The notes beneath the pieces are model-generated. The model saw only the letters and a program-made list of their open reading frames with translations. It was not told the origin of the DNA and searched no databases. A program made the position numbers and the translations under genes. Shown here in pieces: positions 27,221-36,387 of a DNA stretch of 64,000 nucleotides. The DNA comes from Flagellimonas oceani. GTDB lineage: Bacteria; Bacteroidota; Bacteroidia; Flavobacteriales; Flavobacteriaceae. The stretch covers positions 372,001 through 436,000 of the forward strand of contig NZ_CP049616.1 of the NCBI RefSeq assembly GCF_011068285.1, read 5' to 3'. Positions within the stretch are counted from its first letter, which is position 1. Each line of letters starts with the position of its first letter.

Positions 27221-27262
27221 AAAAAAATCCCGTTCAGTGGTAGTCCAATGAACGGGATTTTT
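27221..27262. terminator. Bidirectional terminator between the aarF-like gene and the S9 peptidase gene
   Basis: A perfect 14-bp stem (AAAAATCCCGTTCA / TGAACGGGATTTTT) with a 12-base loop has A- and T-rich ends, so it can stop transcription from both convergent genes. Confidence 0.9.
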
Positions 27263-27283
27263 GTTTGAAGCAAATTTAGTTGT

Positions 27284-29701
27284 CTATTTTTTCTGCTTTA
27301 CATATTTATCCAACCATTGATCTTGCTCCCATAACAAATGTAGGATGCTTTCCTTGGCCCTGTATCCGTGGCTTTCTTTGGGCAGCATTACCAATCTAAC
27401 GGTTGCCCCCAATCCTTTTAGAGCATTGAAATAGCGCTCACTCTGCATGGGATAGGTCCCAGAATTGTTATCCGCTTCTCCGTGAATCAAAAGTAATGGT
27501 GTTTTCATTTTTTCAGAGTGCATAAAAGGGGACATGGTATAGTACACCTCGGGAGCTTCCCAATAGTTCCTTTCCTCGCTCTGGAAACCAAAAGGTGTAA
27601 GTGTCCTATTGTAGGCACCGCTTCTCGCAATTCCTGCAGCGAACAAATCGGAATGTGACAGTAGGTTGGCCACCATAAACGCACCGTAACTATGTCCGCC
27701 TACGGCAACTCGCTCCGTATCCACGTAACCAAGTTCGTCCACAGCGTCGATAGCTGCTTTGGCATTTGCTACGAGTTGACTTCTAAAGGTGTCGTTGGGT
27801 TGTTCGTCTCCTTCGCCGATAATTGGGAAGGCGGCATCATCCAGTACCACGTAACCTTTGGTTACCCAATAAATGGGCGAACCCCAATACGGATAGGTGA
27901 ATTCGTTGGGATTGGATGTGTTCTGCGAAGCACTGTTCTTGTCCTTGTACTCTCTTGGATAGGCCCAAAGAATCATTGGCATTTTTTCTTTTTTCTCCAT
28001 GTCGTACCCAACAGGAAGGTATAAAGTTCCAGAAAGCTCCAATCCGTCATCCCTCTTATATGTGATCACTTCTTTGTGTACGTTTTGAATGCTTTTGTAG
28101 GGGTTCTCAAAATTGGTCAACTGAACGGGCCCTCTTCTCTTGATCAAACTCTTATAGTAATAGTTCGGGTATTCGTTGGCGGATTCGATGCGCACCAACA
28201 ATTGGTCTTTTTTAGGGTCGTATTCTATCAAGTTTTCCAGCTTATCTTCAAGCTTTGAGGTATATAGCCTCGTTTTTTTAAGGTTCTCCAAATTAATTTT
28301 ATCCACAAAGGGGAACTGTCCTTCTTCGGTATAGCCATCGCCGATCAAATAGGCATTGTTGTTTTTGTCCAAGGAGAGTACCCAACTGCCATTTTCATTT
28401 CTTTTTGTGACAAAATTCCCTGGGTCGCTGTACACATCTTGATAGTTTCTGTCCTCAATGATCTTGGCTCCCGCTGAAGGGTTGGAGGGGTCAAAAAGAT
28501 AGGTTTTGGTGTTTCTGTCGTTCCACCAACGATCGTGCGCAATGGCCAGATCATCGTTCCCCCATTGAATGTAGCTGAATCTGTTCTTGGTTTTTAGGAT
28601 GGATTCTCCCTTTCCATCAAAAGGCGCCTCCAGTTGGAATACTTCATCGCGGTAATCGACTTCGTTTTCCGGGTCGCCACCATCCAGCGCTTCTACATAA
28701 ATTATGGTGGCCGGTTTATCGTTTCGCCAGCTTATATCACGCATACCGGTTCTTTCGGCCATAAAGCCTTTGGGAAGGTCTTCGATAAGGGGGACCTCCA
28801 AAAGTGTTTTTACCTTGCTTCCGTCTTTTTTGTAAACGGTGGTAGTGTTCGGAAACCTATAGTAGGGAACCAAGTAGGAGAATGGCTTGTCCAAAGTGAC
28901 CGTCATTACATACTCGCCATCTGGGGAGAAGCTGATACTTGTATACAGGTCGGCATCTTTCCACTTGGTCTTGGTACCGTCCATTTGAACTTTGTAGAGC
29001 TCGGAACGGGCCAATTGCTCAAAATTAAATTCATCGTTCGGGTTTTTCAACAAATCCTGATAGGTTCTGTTCTGCGCTTTTTTGCCATCATTGGTAGAAA
29101 TGGTGGGGCCTTCCGGCACAGCTTCATTGGTATTGATCAATGGTTTTCTGTCATCCGGTAGCATTTTGACCAAAACGGACTCACCATCCTTGAACCAATT
29201 GATGATGTCCCTCATGTTGGCATTTACATTGGTTTCCGTAATGGCAGTGGCCTTGGCGGACTTTAAATCGAGAACCATGACCTCAACACCGTTGGATGTG
29301 GTATTGGTGAATGCAATTTTGGACTGGTCCGGCGACCAATTAAAATTGGCCAATCTTGGATTTTCGGAGAGTCCCTGTACTTGTGTGCCCTCGTTGTTGC
29401 CCACTTCTTTAACAATGATGTTGTTGTAATAATTGGTGCGGCTCCCAATGTTGGTCTTGGGGTTGATGCGAAGGCCGGCCAATCTAAGCTCCGTTTCCGA
29501 TAATTCGGCGATGGTCTTGTAGTAGTCCCTGTAGAGGAGTACCATATATTTGCCATCATCCGTGATCAGCACACTGGGTGCCAAAGGTGCGTTGACAAGT
29601 TCGAGTATTTCTTCCGAAGGTTTTTGGTAACTTAATTTTTCCTGTGCCTGTACAAAGCAAATGGACAAAATGGTCCAAAATACCCAGAGATAATTTTTCA
29701 T
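27284..29701 (-). CDS. S9 family serine peptidase (prolyl oligopeptidase / glutamyl endopeptidase type)
   Basis: The 805-residue protein has a signal peptide (cleaved near FVQAQEK), a beta-propeller-like region at about 60-540 and a C-terminal alpha/beta-hydrolase domain at about 560-805. The nucleophile is S671 in GGHSYGAF. The Asp is expected in LIHGEADNNSG and the His in KESHGYRAKES. It should degrade peptides outside the cytoplasm. It is transcribed alone and is divergent from the KAS III gene. Confidence 0.93.
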   Translation of the reverse strand: MKNYLWVFWTILSICFVQAQEKLSYQKPSEEILELVNAPLAPSVLITDDGKYMVLLYRDYYKTIAELSETELRLAGLRINPKTNIGSRTNYYNNIIVKEVGNNEGTQVQGLSENPRLANFNWSPDQSKIAFTNTTSNGVEVMVLDLKSAKATAITETNVNANMRDIINWFKDGESVLVKMLPDDRKPLINTNEAVPEGPTISTNDGKKAQNRTYQDLLKNPNDEFNFEQLARSELYKVQMDGTKTKWKDADLYTSISFSPDGEYVMTVTLDKPFSYLVPYYRFPNTTTVYKKDGSKVKTLLEVPLIEDLPKGFMAERTGMRDISWRNDKPATIIYVEALDGGDPENEVDYRDEVFQLEAPFDGKGESILKTKNRFSYIQWGNDDLAIAHDRWWNDRNTKTYLFDPSNPSAGAKIIEDRNYQDVYSDPGNFVTKRNENGSWVLSLDKNNNAYLIGDGYTEEGQFPFVDKINLENLKKTRLYTSKLEDKLENLIEYDPKKDQLLVRIESANEYPNYYYKSLIKRRGPVQLTNFENPYKSIQNVHKEVITYKRDDGLELSGTLYLPVGYDMEKKEKMPMILWAYPREYKDKNSASQNTSNPNEFTYPYWGSPIYWVTKGYVVLDDAAFPIIGEGDEQPNDTFRSQLVANAKAAIDAVDELGYVDTERVAVGGHSYGAFMVANLLSHSDLFAAGIARSGAYNRTLTPFGFQSEERNYWEAPEVYYTMSPFMHSEKMKTPLLLIHGEADNNSGTYPMQSERYFNALKGLGATVRLVMLPKESHGYRAKESILHLLWEQDQWLDKYVKQKK

Positions 29702-29855
29702 GATCCTTATTTGATAGTTTAACGAATTAAGTTTTTTGATTTTTTAAAAGTACAACTTTTAAAAAGTATTATTTTGGCGGAATAATGAATATTTGGCGAG
29801 GATATTTGCTAATTTTCAAATTCTAACTATCTTTTTTCTATCTAAATTAAATTAA

Positions 29856-30866
29856 ATGTACAATTCCAAGATTGCCGGGTTAGGATTTTACGTCCCTGAG
29901 AATGTGGTCACTAATGATGATTTGTCTAAAATGATGGACACAAATGATGAATGGATACAAGAGCGTACGGGGATCAAAGAGCGGCGTCATGTTGTAAAAG
30001 ATACCGAAACTACGACCTCTATGGGCGTGGAAGCGGCCAAAAAGGCCATTGAGCGTGCAGGTATCGATAAGGATGAAATCGATTTTATCGTTTTTGCCAC
30101 CCTTAGTCCCGACTATTATTTTCCTGGGCCAGGTGTGTTGGTACAACGCGATTTGGGATTGAAACGAACCGTTGGGGCCTTGGATGTCCGTAACCAATGC
30201 TCTGGTTTTGTGTACGGAATTTCCGTTGCGGACCAGTATATTAAAACAGGAATGTACAAAAACATATTGGTCGTTGGTTCTGAACTTCATTCCCGTGGTC
30301 TGGATATGACCACACGGGGCAGGGGAGTGTCCGTTATTTTTGGTGATGGTGCGGGAGCTGCCGTTTTAACTAGAGAGGAAGATACCTCCAAAGGCATTCT
30401 TTCCACCCATTTACATTCCGAAGGACAACATGCAGAGGAACTTTCGTTGATCGCGCCCGGTATGGGCAAGCGTTGGGTCACCGATATTATCGAGGATAAG
30501 GATCCGGAGGATACTTCTTATTATCCTCACATGAACGGACAATTCGTTTTCAAGAATGCCGTGGTCCGCTTCAGTGAGGTGATTATGGAGGGACTTGGCA
30601 AAAATGGTCTGGCACCCACTGATATAGATATGTTGATTCCGCATCAGGCCAATCTAAGAATCTCTCAATTTATACAGAACAAGTTTGGATTAAAGGATGA
30701 TCAAGTCTTCAACAATATCATGAAGTACGGTAACACAACTGCCGCATCCATTCCCATTGCATTGACGGAGGCTTGGGAGGCCGGAAAAATCGAGGAAGGT
30801 AACCTTGTAGTGCTTGCCGCCTTTGGAAGTGGCTTTACTTGGGGCAGTGTAATCATCCGTTGGTAG
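29856..30866 (+). CDS. fabH: 3-oxoacyl-ACP synthase III family protein (KAS III/FabH-like)
   Basis: The 336-residue thiolase-fold enzyme carries the complete KAS III triad: C115 in NQCSGF, H263 in IPHQANLR and N293 in KYGNTTAAS. The terminal GSGFTWGS block is also present. KAS III condenses acyl-CoA with malonyl-ACP to start fatty acid synthesis. The gene is not next to other fab genes, so a specialised role, such as branched or unusual starter units, is possible. A bidirectional terminator follows. Confidence 0.92.
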   Translation: MYNSKIAGLGFYVPENVVTNDDLSKMMDTNDEWIQERTGIKERRHVVKDTETTTSMGVEAAKKAIERAGIDKDEIDFIVFATLSPDYYFPGPGVLVQRDLGLKRTVGALDVRNQCSGFVYGISVADQYIKTGMYKNILVVGSELHSRGLDMTTRGRGVSVIFGDGAGAAVLTREEDTSKGILSTHLHSEGQHAEELSLIAPGMGKRWVTDIIEDKDPEDTSYYPHMNGQFVFKNAVVRFSEVIMEGLGKNGLAPTDIDMLIPHQANLRISQFIQNKFGLKDDQVFNNIMKYGNTTAASIPIALTEAWEAGKIEEGNLVVLAAFGSGFTWGSVIIRW

Positions 30867-30892
30867 AAAATCAACCATATACAATTAAAAGT

Positions 30893-30923
30893 AAAACCCC
30901 GGTCCGTTTGGATCGGGGTTTTT
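30893..30923. terminator. Bidirectional terminator between the KAS III and TonB receptor genes
   Basis: An 11-bp stem (AACCCCGGTCC / GGATCGGGGTT, one G-T pair) with loop GTTT is flanked by AA and TTT, between convergent genes. Confidence 0.88.
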
Positions 30924-30980
30924 GATTGATGCTCTCACAAGATAACCAACCAACACTCGAATATGAAGCATCAATATATT

Positions 30981-33431
30981 TTAAAGGATTCCGCCGCCGC
31001 CTTGTTTGGTATCGCTATCTCTTCTTTTACGTTGTTTGGCGCGGTTTTTTCCGCTTCCAAACTGGTAGGACAATCCAACGTACACATTATTGCTCTCCCA
31101 GTTAAAGGCACCTTCTTGTGCGTAGGGATATTCTCCCTCGAAAGCAAATCGCATCGTGTTGAAAATGTCGTTATAATTAAGGCTCAGTGTTCCCTTGCCT
31201 TCGGCAAAGCTGTATCGGGCCCCTAAATTGACAAAGTACATGGGCTCGGCATTGAACTGTATGCTCTTGTTGCGGCCTCGGTAAAAACCAAATGCCTGAA
31301 ACGTCAATGCTTTTGTTACGGTGAAACTATTGTTCATTCTTAGGTTCCAAGCGGTGTTGTCCACCTTTACCCGTTGTTCTACAATATCGTCCTCGCTCGG
31401 ATTTGGGTCCGTTGTGTTCAGCGTTTCGGTAAGCCCACGTTGGGTCTGGGAGAACAGGTCAAAGCTGCCATTGATGTTCCACCATTTTAAAGGTTTATAA
31501 TTGGTGGAAAGTTCCACTCCGTAAGCGGAAGTTTTGTCAAAATTATCAAAGGTCAGTATGGTCTTGTTCAGGTCCAGGCGGTCCACATAAACGGCCCGGT
31601 TGATCTCGTCGGAAATACTTCTGTAGAAAACGCCCCCTGTGATGCTTCCATTTTTTATTCTTTTCGTGTAATTCGCTTCGTAAGAGCTTGTGAACTGTGG
31701 AACCAAATTCGGGTTTCCGAACGAGGAGATCAAAGGTGTCGCAAATTCACGTATGGGATTTACCTGTTGTAATCCGGGCCTGTCCACACGTCGGCTGTAA
31801 CTGACTTGTACCTGGTCCTTATCATTGGGTTTGTACGTTACAAATGCTGAGGGGTAAACTTGGGTGTAATCGTCGGTAAAGGCACGTATGGCATTGGTGT
31901 CTGCCTTGACCTGGACATCTTCTATGCGAACGCCCATTTGGTAGGACCATTTTTCGTAGGACTGTCCAAAGGTGGCGTACGCTGAGTAAATATCCATATC
32001 GTACACAAATTTTGTGGATGGCGTAGGTACCAGTGTGCCGTTGGAGTTGAAAGATTGCCCTGTTGAGGAGTAATCCACGATGGTCTCAAAATTTCTGGAT
32101 TCCAGTCCAAGCTCGAGTTTGGAAATACTGTCCAAAGGATTGACGTAGTCCAAATTGGCCGTGGTCTGGGTGCGTTCCGTATCCACAAAATCCATATAAT
32201 CGGGATAGGTAGAGGCTCCGATAGACCTAAAATCGGCATCTTGTTCACTTTCGAAGCGGTTATGGTCCACTTCCAATTCAATGTTGTGGCCCTCCTTGTT
32301 AAAATCGAGCTTATAATCAAAATTATATTGTTCACTGTTGTTGTTGGAGTCATCCAAGAACAACTGGGTAACGTTGCGCGAAGGATCGTTAAAATAGGAT
32401 ACGGCGGTCTCACCGGTTCCTTCTCCTTCATAAATATTCTGGTTGGTAAAAAAGGAAATGGTGTTTTTGTCGTTCAAGTAGAAATCGACTCCCAATTTAT
32501 ACAGGTGCGATTTGTTATTGTTGAAAAAGTCAAACTTTTGACGCGAGTTCTCGTCCACACGGAGAATACTACCATCGTTCACCCATTTGCCAATATTGTT
32601 GCCATAGTTGCCGTAGAAATTGAATTTGCCGTTCCGGTAATTCAAATCGATGGAACTGTTGAACTTGGCTTCGATACCCTTGGTGAGCCCCATGTTCACG
32701 TTACCGTTAAAGCCTATGTTCGCATTTTTGTGAAGCACTATGTTTATGATTCCGCTCATGCCCTCGGGATTATACTTTGCGGATGGATTGGTAATGAGTT
32801 CTATGGATTTAATTGATGTGGACGGAATCTGCTTGAGCAATTGGGCCACGGGAACGTTGGAGAGTTTTCCATCTACCATAACCCTTACGTTCGAGTTTCC
32901 CCGCAAGGTGATATCCCCTGTTTGGGAATCTACGTTAACGGAGGGTATGTTGTTCATAATGTCGGATGCCGAAGCACCTGCGGTGGTCAAATCTTTACCT
33001 ACATTAATGACCTTTCGGTCCACGCGTTGTTCAATGGTGGTACGTTCGGCCACCAATTCCACGCCTTCCAGTTCTTTGGTCTCTTCGACCAGCACAACGG
33101 TGCCCAGATCATGGGTTCGTTTGCCCTTGGCGATCACTAGTTTTTGGGAATGTGTTTTATAGCCGATGTACTGTACTTCAAAAATAAATGTGCCATCGGG
33201 CAGTTTGTCAATTTCAAAATTTCCGTCCTCTGTGGTAATTCCACCGGTAATGGTCTGGGAACCATCCTCTGATTTGATCACTACGGCAGCATAGGCAATG
33301 GGTTGATTGGAGATGTCATCGATAACTTTACCGTTGATCACTCCCAGGGCATCGCCCGGGTCGTTGGCAAAAGTTAAAAATGGGGAGGTCATGCACAGCA
33401 ATAGTGCAAATAGAAGGCTCACATGTCTCAT
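30981..33431 (-). CDS. TonB-dependent outer-membrane receptor
   Basis: The 816-residue product has a signal peptide (cleaved near TFAND), a CarboxypepD_reg-like domain at about 30-115 (GVINGKVIDD, GNFEIDKLPDG) and a TonB plug at about 125-230 (VNVDSQTGDITLRGNSNVRV, SIELITNPSAKYNPEGM). An outer-membrane beta-barrel follows to near the end. The last residues are a basic tail ending in GGGGIL. It should import a siderophore, glycan or peptide. No SusD partner is adjacent, so the substrate is not indicated. The start is preceded by an 11-bp tandem repeat. Confidence 0.93.
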   Translation of the reverse strand: MRHVSLLFALLLCMTSPFLTFANDPGDALGVINGKVIDDISNQPIAYAAVVIKSEDGSQTITGGITTEDGNFEIDKLPDGTFIFEVQYIGYKTHSQKLVIAKGKRTHDLGTVVLVEETKELEGVELVAERTTIEQRVDRKVINVGKDLTTAGASASDIMNNIPSVNVDSQTGDITLRGNSNVRVMVDGKLSNVPVAQLLKQIPSTSIKSIELITNPSAKYNPEGMSGIINIVLHKNANIGFNGNVNMGLTKGIEAKFNSSIDLNYRNGKFNFYGNYGNNIGKWVNDGSILRVDENSRQKFDFFNNNKSHLYKLGVDFYLNDKNTISFFTNQNIYEGEGTGETAVSYFNDPSRNVTQLFLDDSNNNSEQYNFDYKLDFNKEGHNIELEVDHNRFESEQDADFRSIGASTYPDYMDFVDTERTQTTANLDYVNPLDSISKLELGLESRNFETIVDYSSTGQSFNSNGTLVPTPSTKFVYDMDIYSAYATFGQSYEKWSYQMGVRIEDVQVKADTNAIRAFTDDYTQVYPSAFVTYKPNDKDQVQVSYSRRVDRPGLQQVNPIREFATPLISSFGNPNLVPQFTSSYEANYTKRIKNGSITGGVFYRSISDEINRAVYVDRLDLNKTILTFDNFDKTSAYGVELSTNYKPLKWWNINGSFDLFSQTQRGLTETLNTTDPNPSEDDIVEQRVKVDNTAWNLRMNNSFTVTKALTFQAFGFYRGRNKSIQFNAEPMYFVNLGARYSFAEGKGTLSLNYNDIFNTMRFAFEGEYPYAQEGAFNWESNNVYVGLSYQFGSGKNRAKQRKRRDSDTKQGGGGIL

Positions 33432-33445
33432 GAGTAGTTCGTTTT

Positions 33446-33473
33446 TTGATTGATGATTGATTGATGATTGATG
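33446..33473 (-). repeat. 11-bp tandem repeat in the leader of the TonB receptor gene
   Basis: TTGATTGATGA occurs twice in direct succession, followed by the first six bases of a third copy. It ends 15 bases upstream of the receptor start codon on the minus strand, where copy-number change could alter translation or promoter spacing. Confidence 0.85.
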
Positions 33474-33617
33474 TCACTGTTAAGACGCCGCAGGTTCATG
33501 AATGTTACAGGTAAAACTTATTTTAACATCCTTTAACAATTAAGCGTCCTGAATTGCCTCAACTTTGTAAGGAACCATGCTTTAAGAAGACTATTGGGAT
33601 ATCTGTAAAAAAGAAGA

Positions 33618-33641
33618 AACCCCGGTAAAGTTACCGGGGTT
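33618..33641. terminator. Terminator-like hairpin without an obvious upstream gene
   Basis: AACCCCGGTAA and TTACCGGGGTT are exact reverse complements with 2 bases between them. There is no long T run on either side. It lies between two divergent genes, so no annotated gene would end here. Confidence 0.45.
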
Positions 33642-33780
33642 ATACATTGATAAGCTATACTAAACACTAACCATTAACTATAAAAATACAGTCTTACCAA
33701 TGACTTTAATATATGAATAATAGACGACTTTTATGCTTAAAAATTACAGTCTATAATAAGTTTAACACAAAAATTAACAA

Positions 33781-34140
33781 ATGCAAAAGACACTTGTCGT
33801 AGGGGCTTCTACAAACCCGGGAAGATACAGTAACACAGCAATTCGTAGGTTGGTCGACAACAATATTGAAACGACCGCATTTGGGATACGTGGGGGAACT
33901 GTATCAGGGGTACAAATTAAAGACAACTTGGTTGATTTTCAAAATATTGATACCGTAACTTTATACCTAGGCCCAAAAAATCAAAAAGAATATTATCAAC
34001 AAATCGTTGGTTTAAAACCCAGGCGCGTGATTTTTAACCCTGGAACGGAAAATCCAGAATTCTATAAAATCCTTGAAAATGCTGGTATTCAGGTAGAAGT
34101 GGCCTGTACGTTGGTACTCTTGGCTACTGGACAATATTAG
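33781..34140 (+). CDS. CoA-binding protein
   Basis: The 119-residue product is a single Rossmann-like CoA_binding domain. It shows [15 protein letters not shown] at the N-terminus, the glycine-rich nucleotide loop, and [10 protein letters not shown] and [10 protein letters not shown] at the C-terminal end. Stand-alone members of this family occur widely in Bacteroidota; the ligand is probably CoA or an acyl-CoA. Its 3' end overlaps the 3' end of the convergent symporter gene by 17 bases, an uncommon arrangement. Confidence 0.9.
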   Translation: MQKTLVVGASTNPGRYSNTAIRRLVDNNIETTAFGIRGGTVSGVQIKDNLVDFQNIDTVTLYLGPKNQKEYYQQIVGLKPRRVIFNPGTENPEFYKILENAGIQVEVACTLVLLATGQY

Positions 34141-35611
34141 TTTTGGAATTTGGTTCTTTGGTGCGGATAAACCACAAACCAATAAATGTCAACAATCCGT
34201 TGAGTGGTAACAATTCATAGCCAACCTGATAACCGCCCAAATACTCCGCCGGGATATTGGCGATCAAAACAATGGCAATAACCGAGGCAAGGGCAACGGC
34301 CCATACATAACTGTCCTTTATTTTGTGTTTGGTAAGAATCCCGAACGCAAAAAGTCCCAAGAGCGGGCCATAGGTATAACCTGCTACTGTAAGCAGACTG
34401 TCGATGACATTACTGCTCAGTATGTATTTAAACGCGATGATCACGATCACCAGTACAACGCTCATTGCAATATGGGTACGTTTTCTAATGCGTTTTTGTT
34501 CCTTTTCGCCTTTTTGTTGAACATTTAAAAAGTCCACACAAAAGGAGGTGGTCAACGAAGTAAGCGCACTATCCGCGCTACTGTAGGCAGCAGCGATCAA
34601 GCCGAGCATAAAAGTAATGGCCAAGGCCAATCCCAGGCCGCCGTTCAAAGCAATTTCGGGGAACAAAAGGTCGGTTTTGGGAGTGCCGTCCATCAAGGGA
34701 ATGGAAATACCGTCCCTTGTTGCAAAAATGTAGAGCAGCGCGCCCAACAACATGAACAAAAATGTAACGCCTACCAGCACAAAACTAAAGGAAACCATGT
34801 TCTTTTGGGCATCCTTCAAAGATTTACAGGTAAGGTTCTTTTGCATCATATCTTGATCCAGGCCCGTCATACAAATGGTAACGAACATCCCCCCGACAAA
34901 GGATTTGATAAAATAATTTTTGTCCAAAAAGTTATCGGTCACCAAAAAGTCATCATAATTTTTTAGGGCATCCGAAGTCAAAAATTCCCCAAAACTCCAA
35001 CCCAATTCCTGATTGATCATCACAATGGAAAGAATCACTGCGACGATCATAAAGAGTGTCTGCAAAGTATCCGTCCAAACAATGGTTTTTATCCCTCCCT
35101 TGTTGGTGTAGAGCCAAATCAATAAAATGGAAATCACCACTGTGACTTCAAAACGGACCCCTAGGTCATCAAAAACAAATTGCTGTAAAACAATGGCCAC
35201 CAAATATAACCGGAACGCCGCACCCAAAACCCTCGATATAAAAAAGAAAAATGCGCCGGTACGGTGGCTCACTTTTCCAAAACGATCATGCAAATATTCG
35301 TAAATAGAGGTGAGGTTGAGCTTGTAGTATAGGGGCAAGAGTACAAATGCCACCACAAAATACCCGAACAGGTAGCCCAGCACCACTTGCATATACGTTA
35401 ATTGGCTATCGCCCACCCATCCAGGAACCGATATAAAAGTTACGCCCGATAAAGAGGCGCCTACCATTCCAAAAGCAACAATATACCATGGTGATTGTTT
35501 GCCTGCCTTAAAAAAATCGGCATTGGAATCGTTTTTACCGGTAAAATAAGATATAAGGATCAGCACCAAGAAATAGGCGCCGATCAGCAACAAAATTTGT
35601 GTGGCCGACAT
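34124..35611 (-). CDS. Sodium:solute symporter (SSS family)
   Basis: The start was placed at the ATG at 35611 ([14 protein letters not shown]), giving 495 residues; a longer frame begins upstream. About thirteen hydrophobic helices are visible, together with the family motifs [18 protein letters not shown] and [17 protein letters not shown]. The latter contains the residues that form the second sodium site in SSS transporters. It imports an unidentified solute with Na+. recR begins 76 bases away on the other strand. Confidence 0.92.
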   Translation of the reverse strand: MSATQILLLIGAYFLVLILISYFTGKNDSNADFFKAGKQSPWYIVAFGMVGASLSGVTFISVPGWVGDSQLTYMQVVLGYLFGYFVVAFVLLPLYYKLNLTSIYEYLHDRFGKVSHRTGAFFFFISRVLGAAFRLYLVAIVLQQFVFDDLGVRFEVTVVISILLIWLYTNKGGIKTIVWTDTLQTLFMIVAVILSIVMINQELGWSFGEFLTSDALKNYDDFLVTDNFLDKNYFIKSFVGGMFVTICMTGLDQDMMQKNLTCKSLKDAQKNMVSFSFVLVGVTFLFMLLGALLYIFATRDGISIPLMDGTPKTDLLFPEIALNGGLGLALAITFMLGLIAAAYSSADSALTSLTTSFCVDFLNVQQKGEKEQKRIRKRTHIAMSVVLVIVIIAFKYILSSNVIDSLLTVAGYTYGPLLGLFAFGILTKHKIKDSYVWAVALASVIAIVLIANIPAEYLGGYQVGYELLPLNGLLTFIGLWFIRTKEPNSKTNIVQ

Positions 35612-35663
35612 ACATGTATTTTGATTTGCAAAGTACGAAAGTAAATTGGTAACTCTAAAATTG

Positions 35664-35671
35664 TAATTTTG
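35664..35671 (+). promoter_or_regulatory. Probable -7 element for recR
   Basis: TAATTTTG matches TAnnTTTG, 16 bases before the recR start codon. The only nearby TTG (35646-35648) is closer than usual. Confidence 0.4.
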
Positions 35672-35687
35672 CAAGAGAATTGATGCT

Positions 35688-36308
35688 ATGGAATTTTCGT
35701 CGAAGCTATTGGAAAACGCAGTTTACGAAATGTCGCAGTTGCCGGGAATCGGTAAACGTACGGCATTACGTTTGGTGCTCCATCTGTTAAAACAGCCCGA
35801 GGAAAGGACCGAACTGCTGGCCCATGCGCTGCTGAAATTGAAGAGCGAGGTCAATTTTTGTAAAAACTGCCATAATATTTCCGATACCGAAGTGTGCGAA
35901 ATATGCGCAAATCCCAAACGGGACGAAACCTTGGTATGTGTGGTGGAGGACATCAGGGATGTAATGGCCATTGAGAACACCTCTCAATATAATGGGCTCT
36001 ACCATGTATTGGGCGGCAAAATCTCACCCATGGAAGGTGTGGGGCCGCAGGACCTGAATATCGCTTCATTGGTGAAGAAAGTGAGGGACGGTACCATTAA
36101 AGAATTGATATTGGCCCTAAGCTCTACTATGGAAGGAGACACCACTAATTTTTATATTTACAAACAACTGGAAGGTTTGGAGGTGACCACCTCTACAATC
36201 GCCAGGGGAATTTCGGTGGGCGATGAATTGGAATATGCAGATGAAGTAACTTTGGGCAGGAGTATCATCAATAGAGTGCCTTTTGAAAGTTCGATGAAAG
36301 CGAATTAG
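35688..36308 (+). CDS. recR: Recombination mediator protein RecR
   Basis: The 206-residue protein has the N-terminal helix-hairpin-helix ([12 protein letters not shown]), a zinc finger formed by C58, C61, C70 and C73, and the Toprim domain that follows ([12 protein letters not shown]). It acts with RecF and RecO to load RecA on gapped DNA. The length is standard. The E2 gene follows after 79 bases with its own promoter. Confidence 0.97.
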   Translation: MEFSSKLLENAVYEMSQLPGIGKRTALRLVLHLLKQPEERTELLAHALLKLKSEVNFCKNCHNISDTEVCEICANPKRDETLVCVVEDIRDVMAIENTSQYNGLYHVLGGKISPMEGVGPQDLNIASLVKKVRDGTIKELILALSSTMEGDTTNFYIYKQLEGLEVTTSTIARGISVGDELEYADEVTLGRSIINRVPFESSMKAN

Positions 36309-36342
36309 TGAACATAAATCAAAAATAAGTCGATTTCTTTAG

Positions 36343-36350
36343 TATTTTTG
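36343..36350 (+). promoter_or_regulatory. Probable -7 element for the E2 acyltransferase gene
   Basis: TATTTTTG matches TAnnTTTG and lies 37 bases before the start codon. Confidence 0.4.
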
Positions 36351-36387
36351 TAAAATACAAATCAAAATCACTTTGATAAATACGAAT

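Larger units (their letters stand above)
33432..33780. other. 349-bp intergenic region between the TonB receptor and CoA-binding genes
   Basis: The region separates two divergent genes. It contains an 11-bp tandem repeat just upstream of the receptor start and a GC-rich hairpin at 33618-33641. I see no coding frame of interest, and no exact TAnnTTTG box for either gene. Confidence 0.55.

Noticed and set aside
32241..32816. 191-codon plus-strand open frame opposite the TonB receptor
   Set aside because: It is antisense to the conserved plug and barrel region, with Val/Ile-rich shadow composition.
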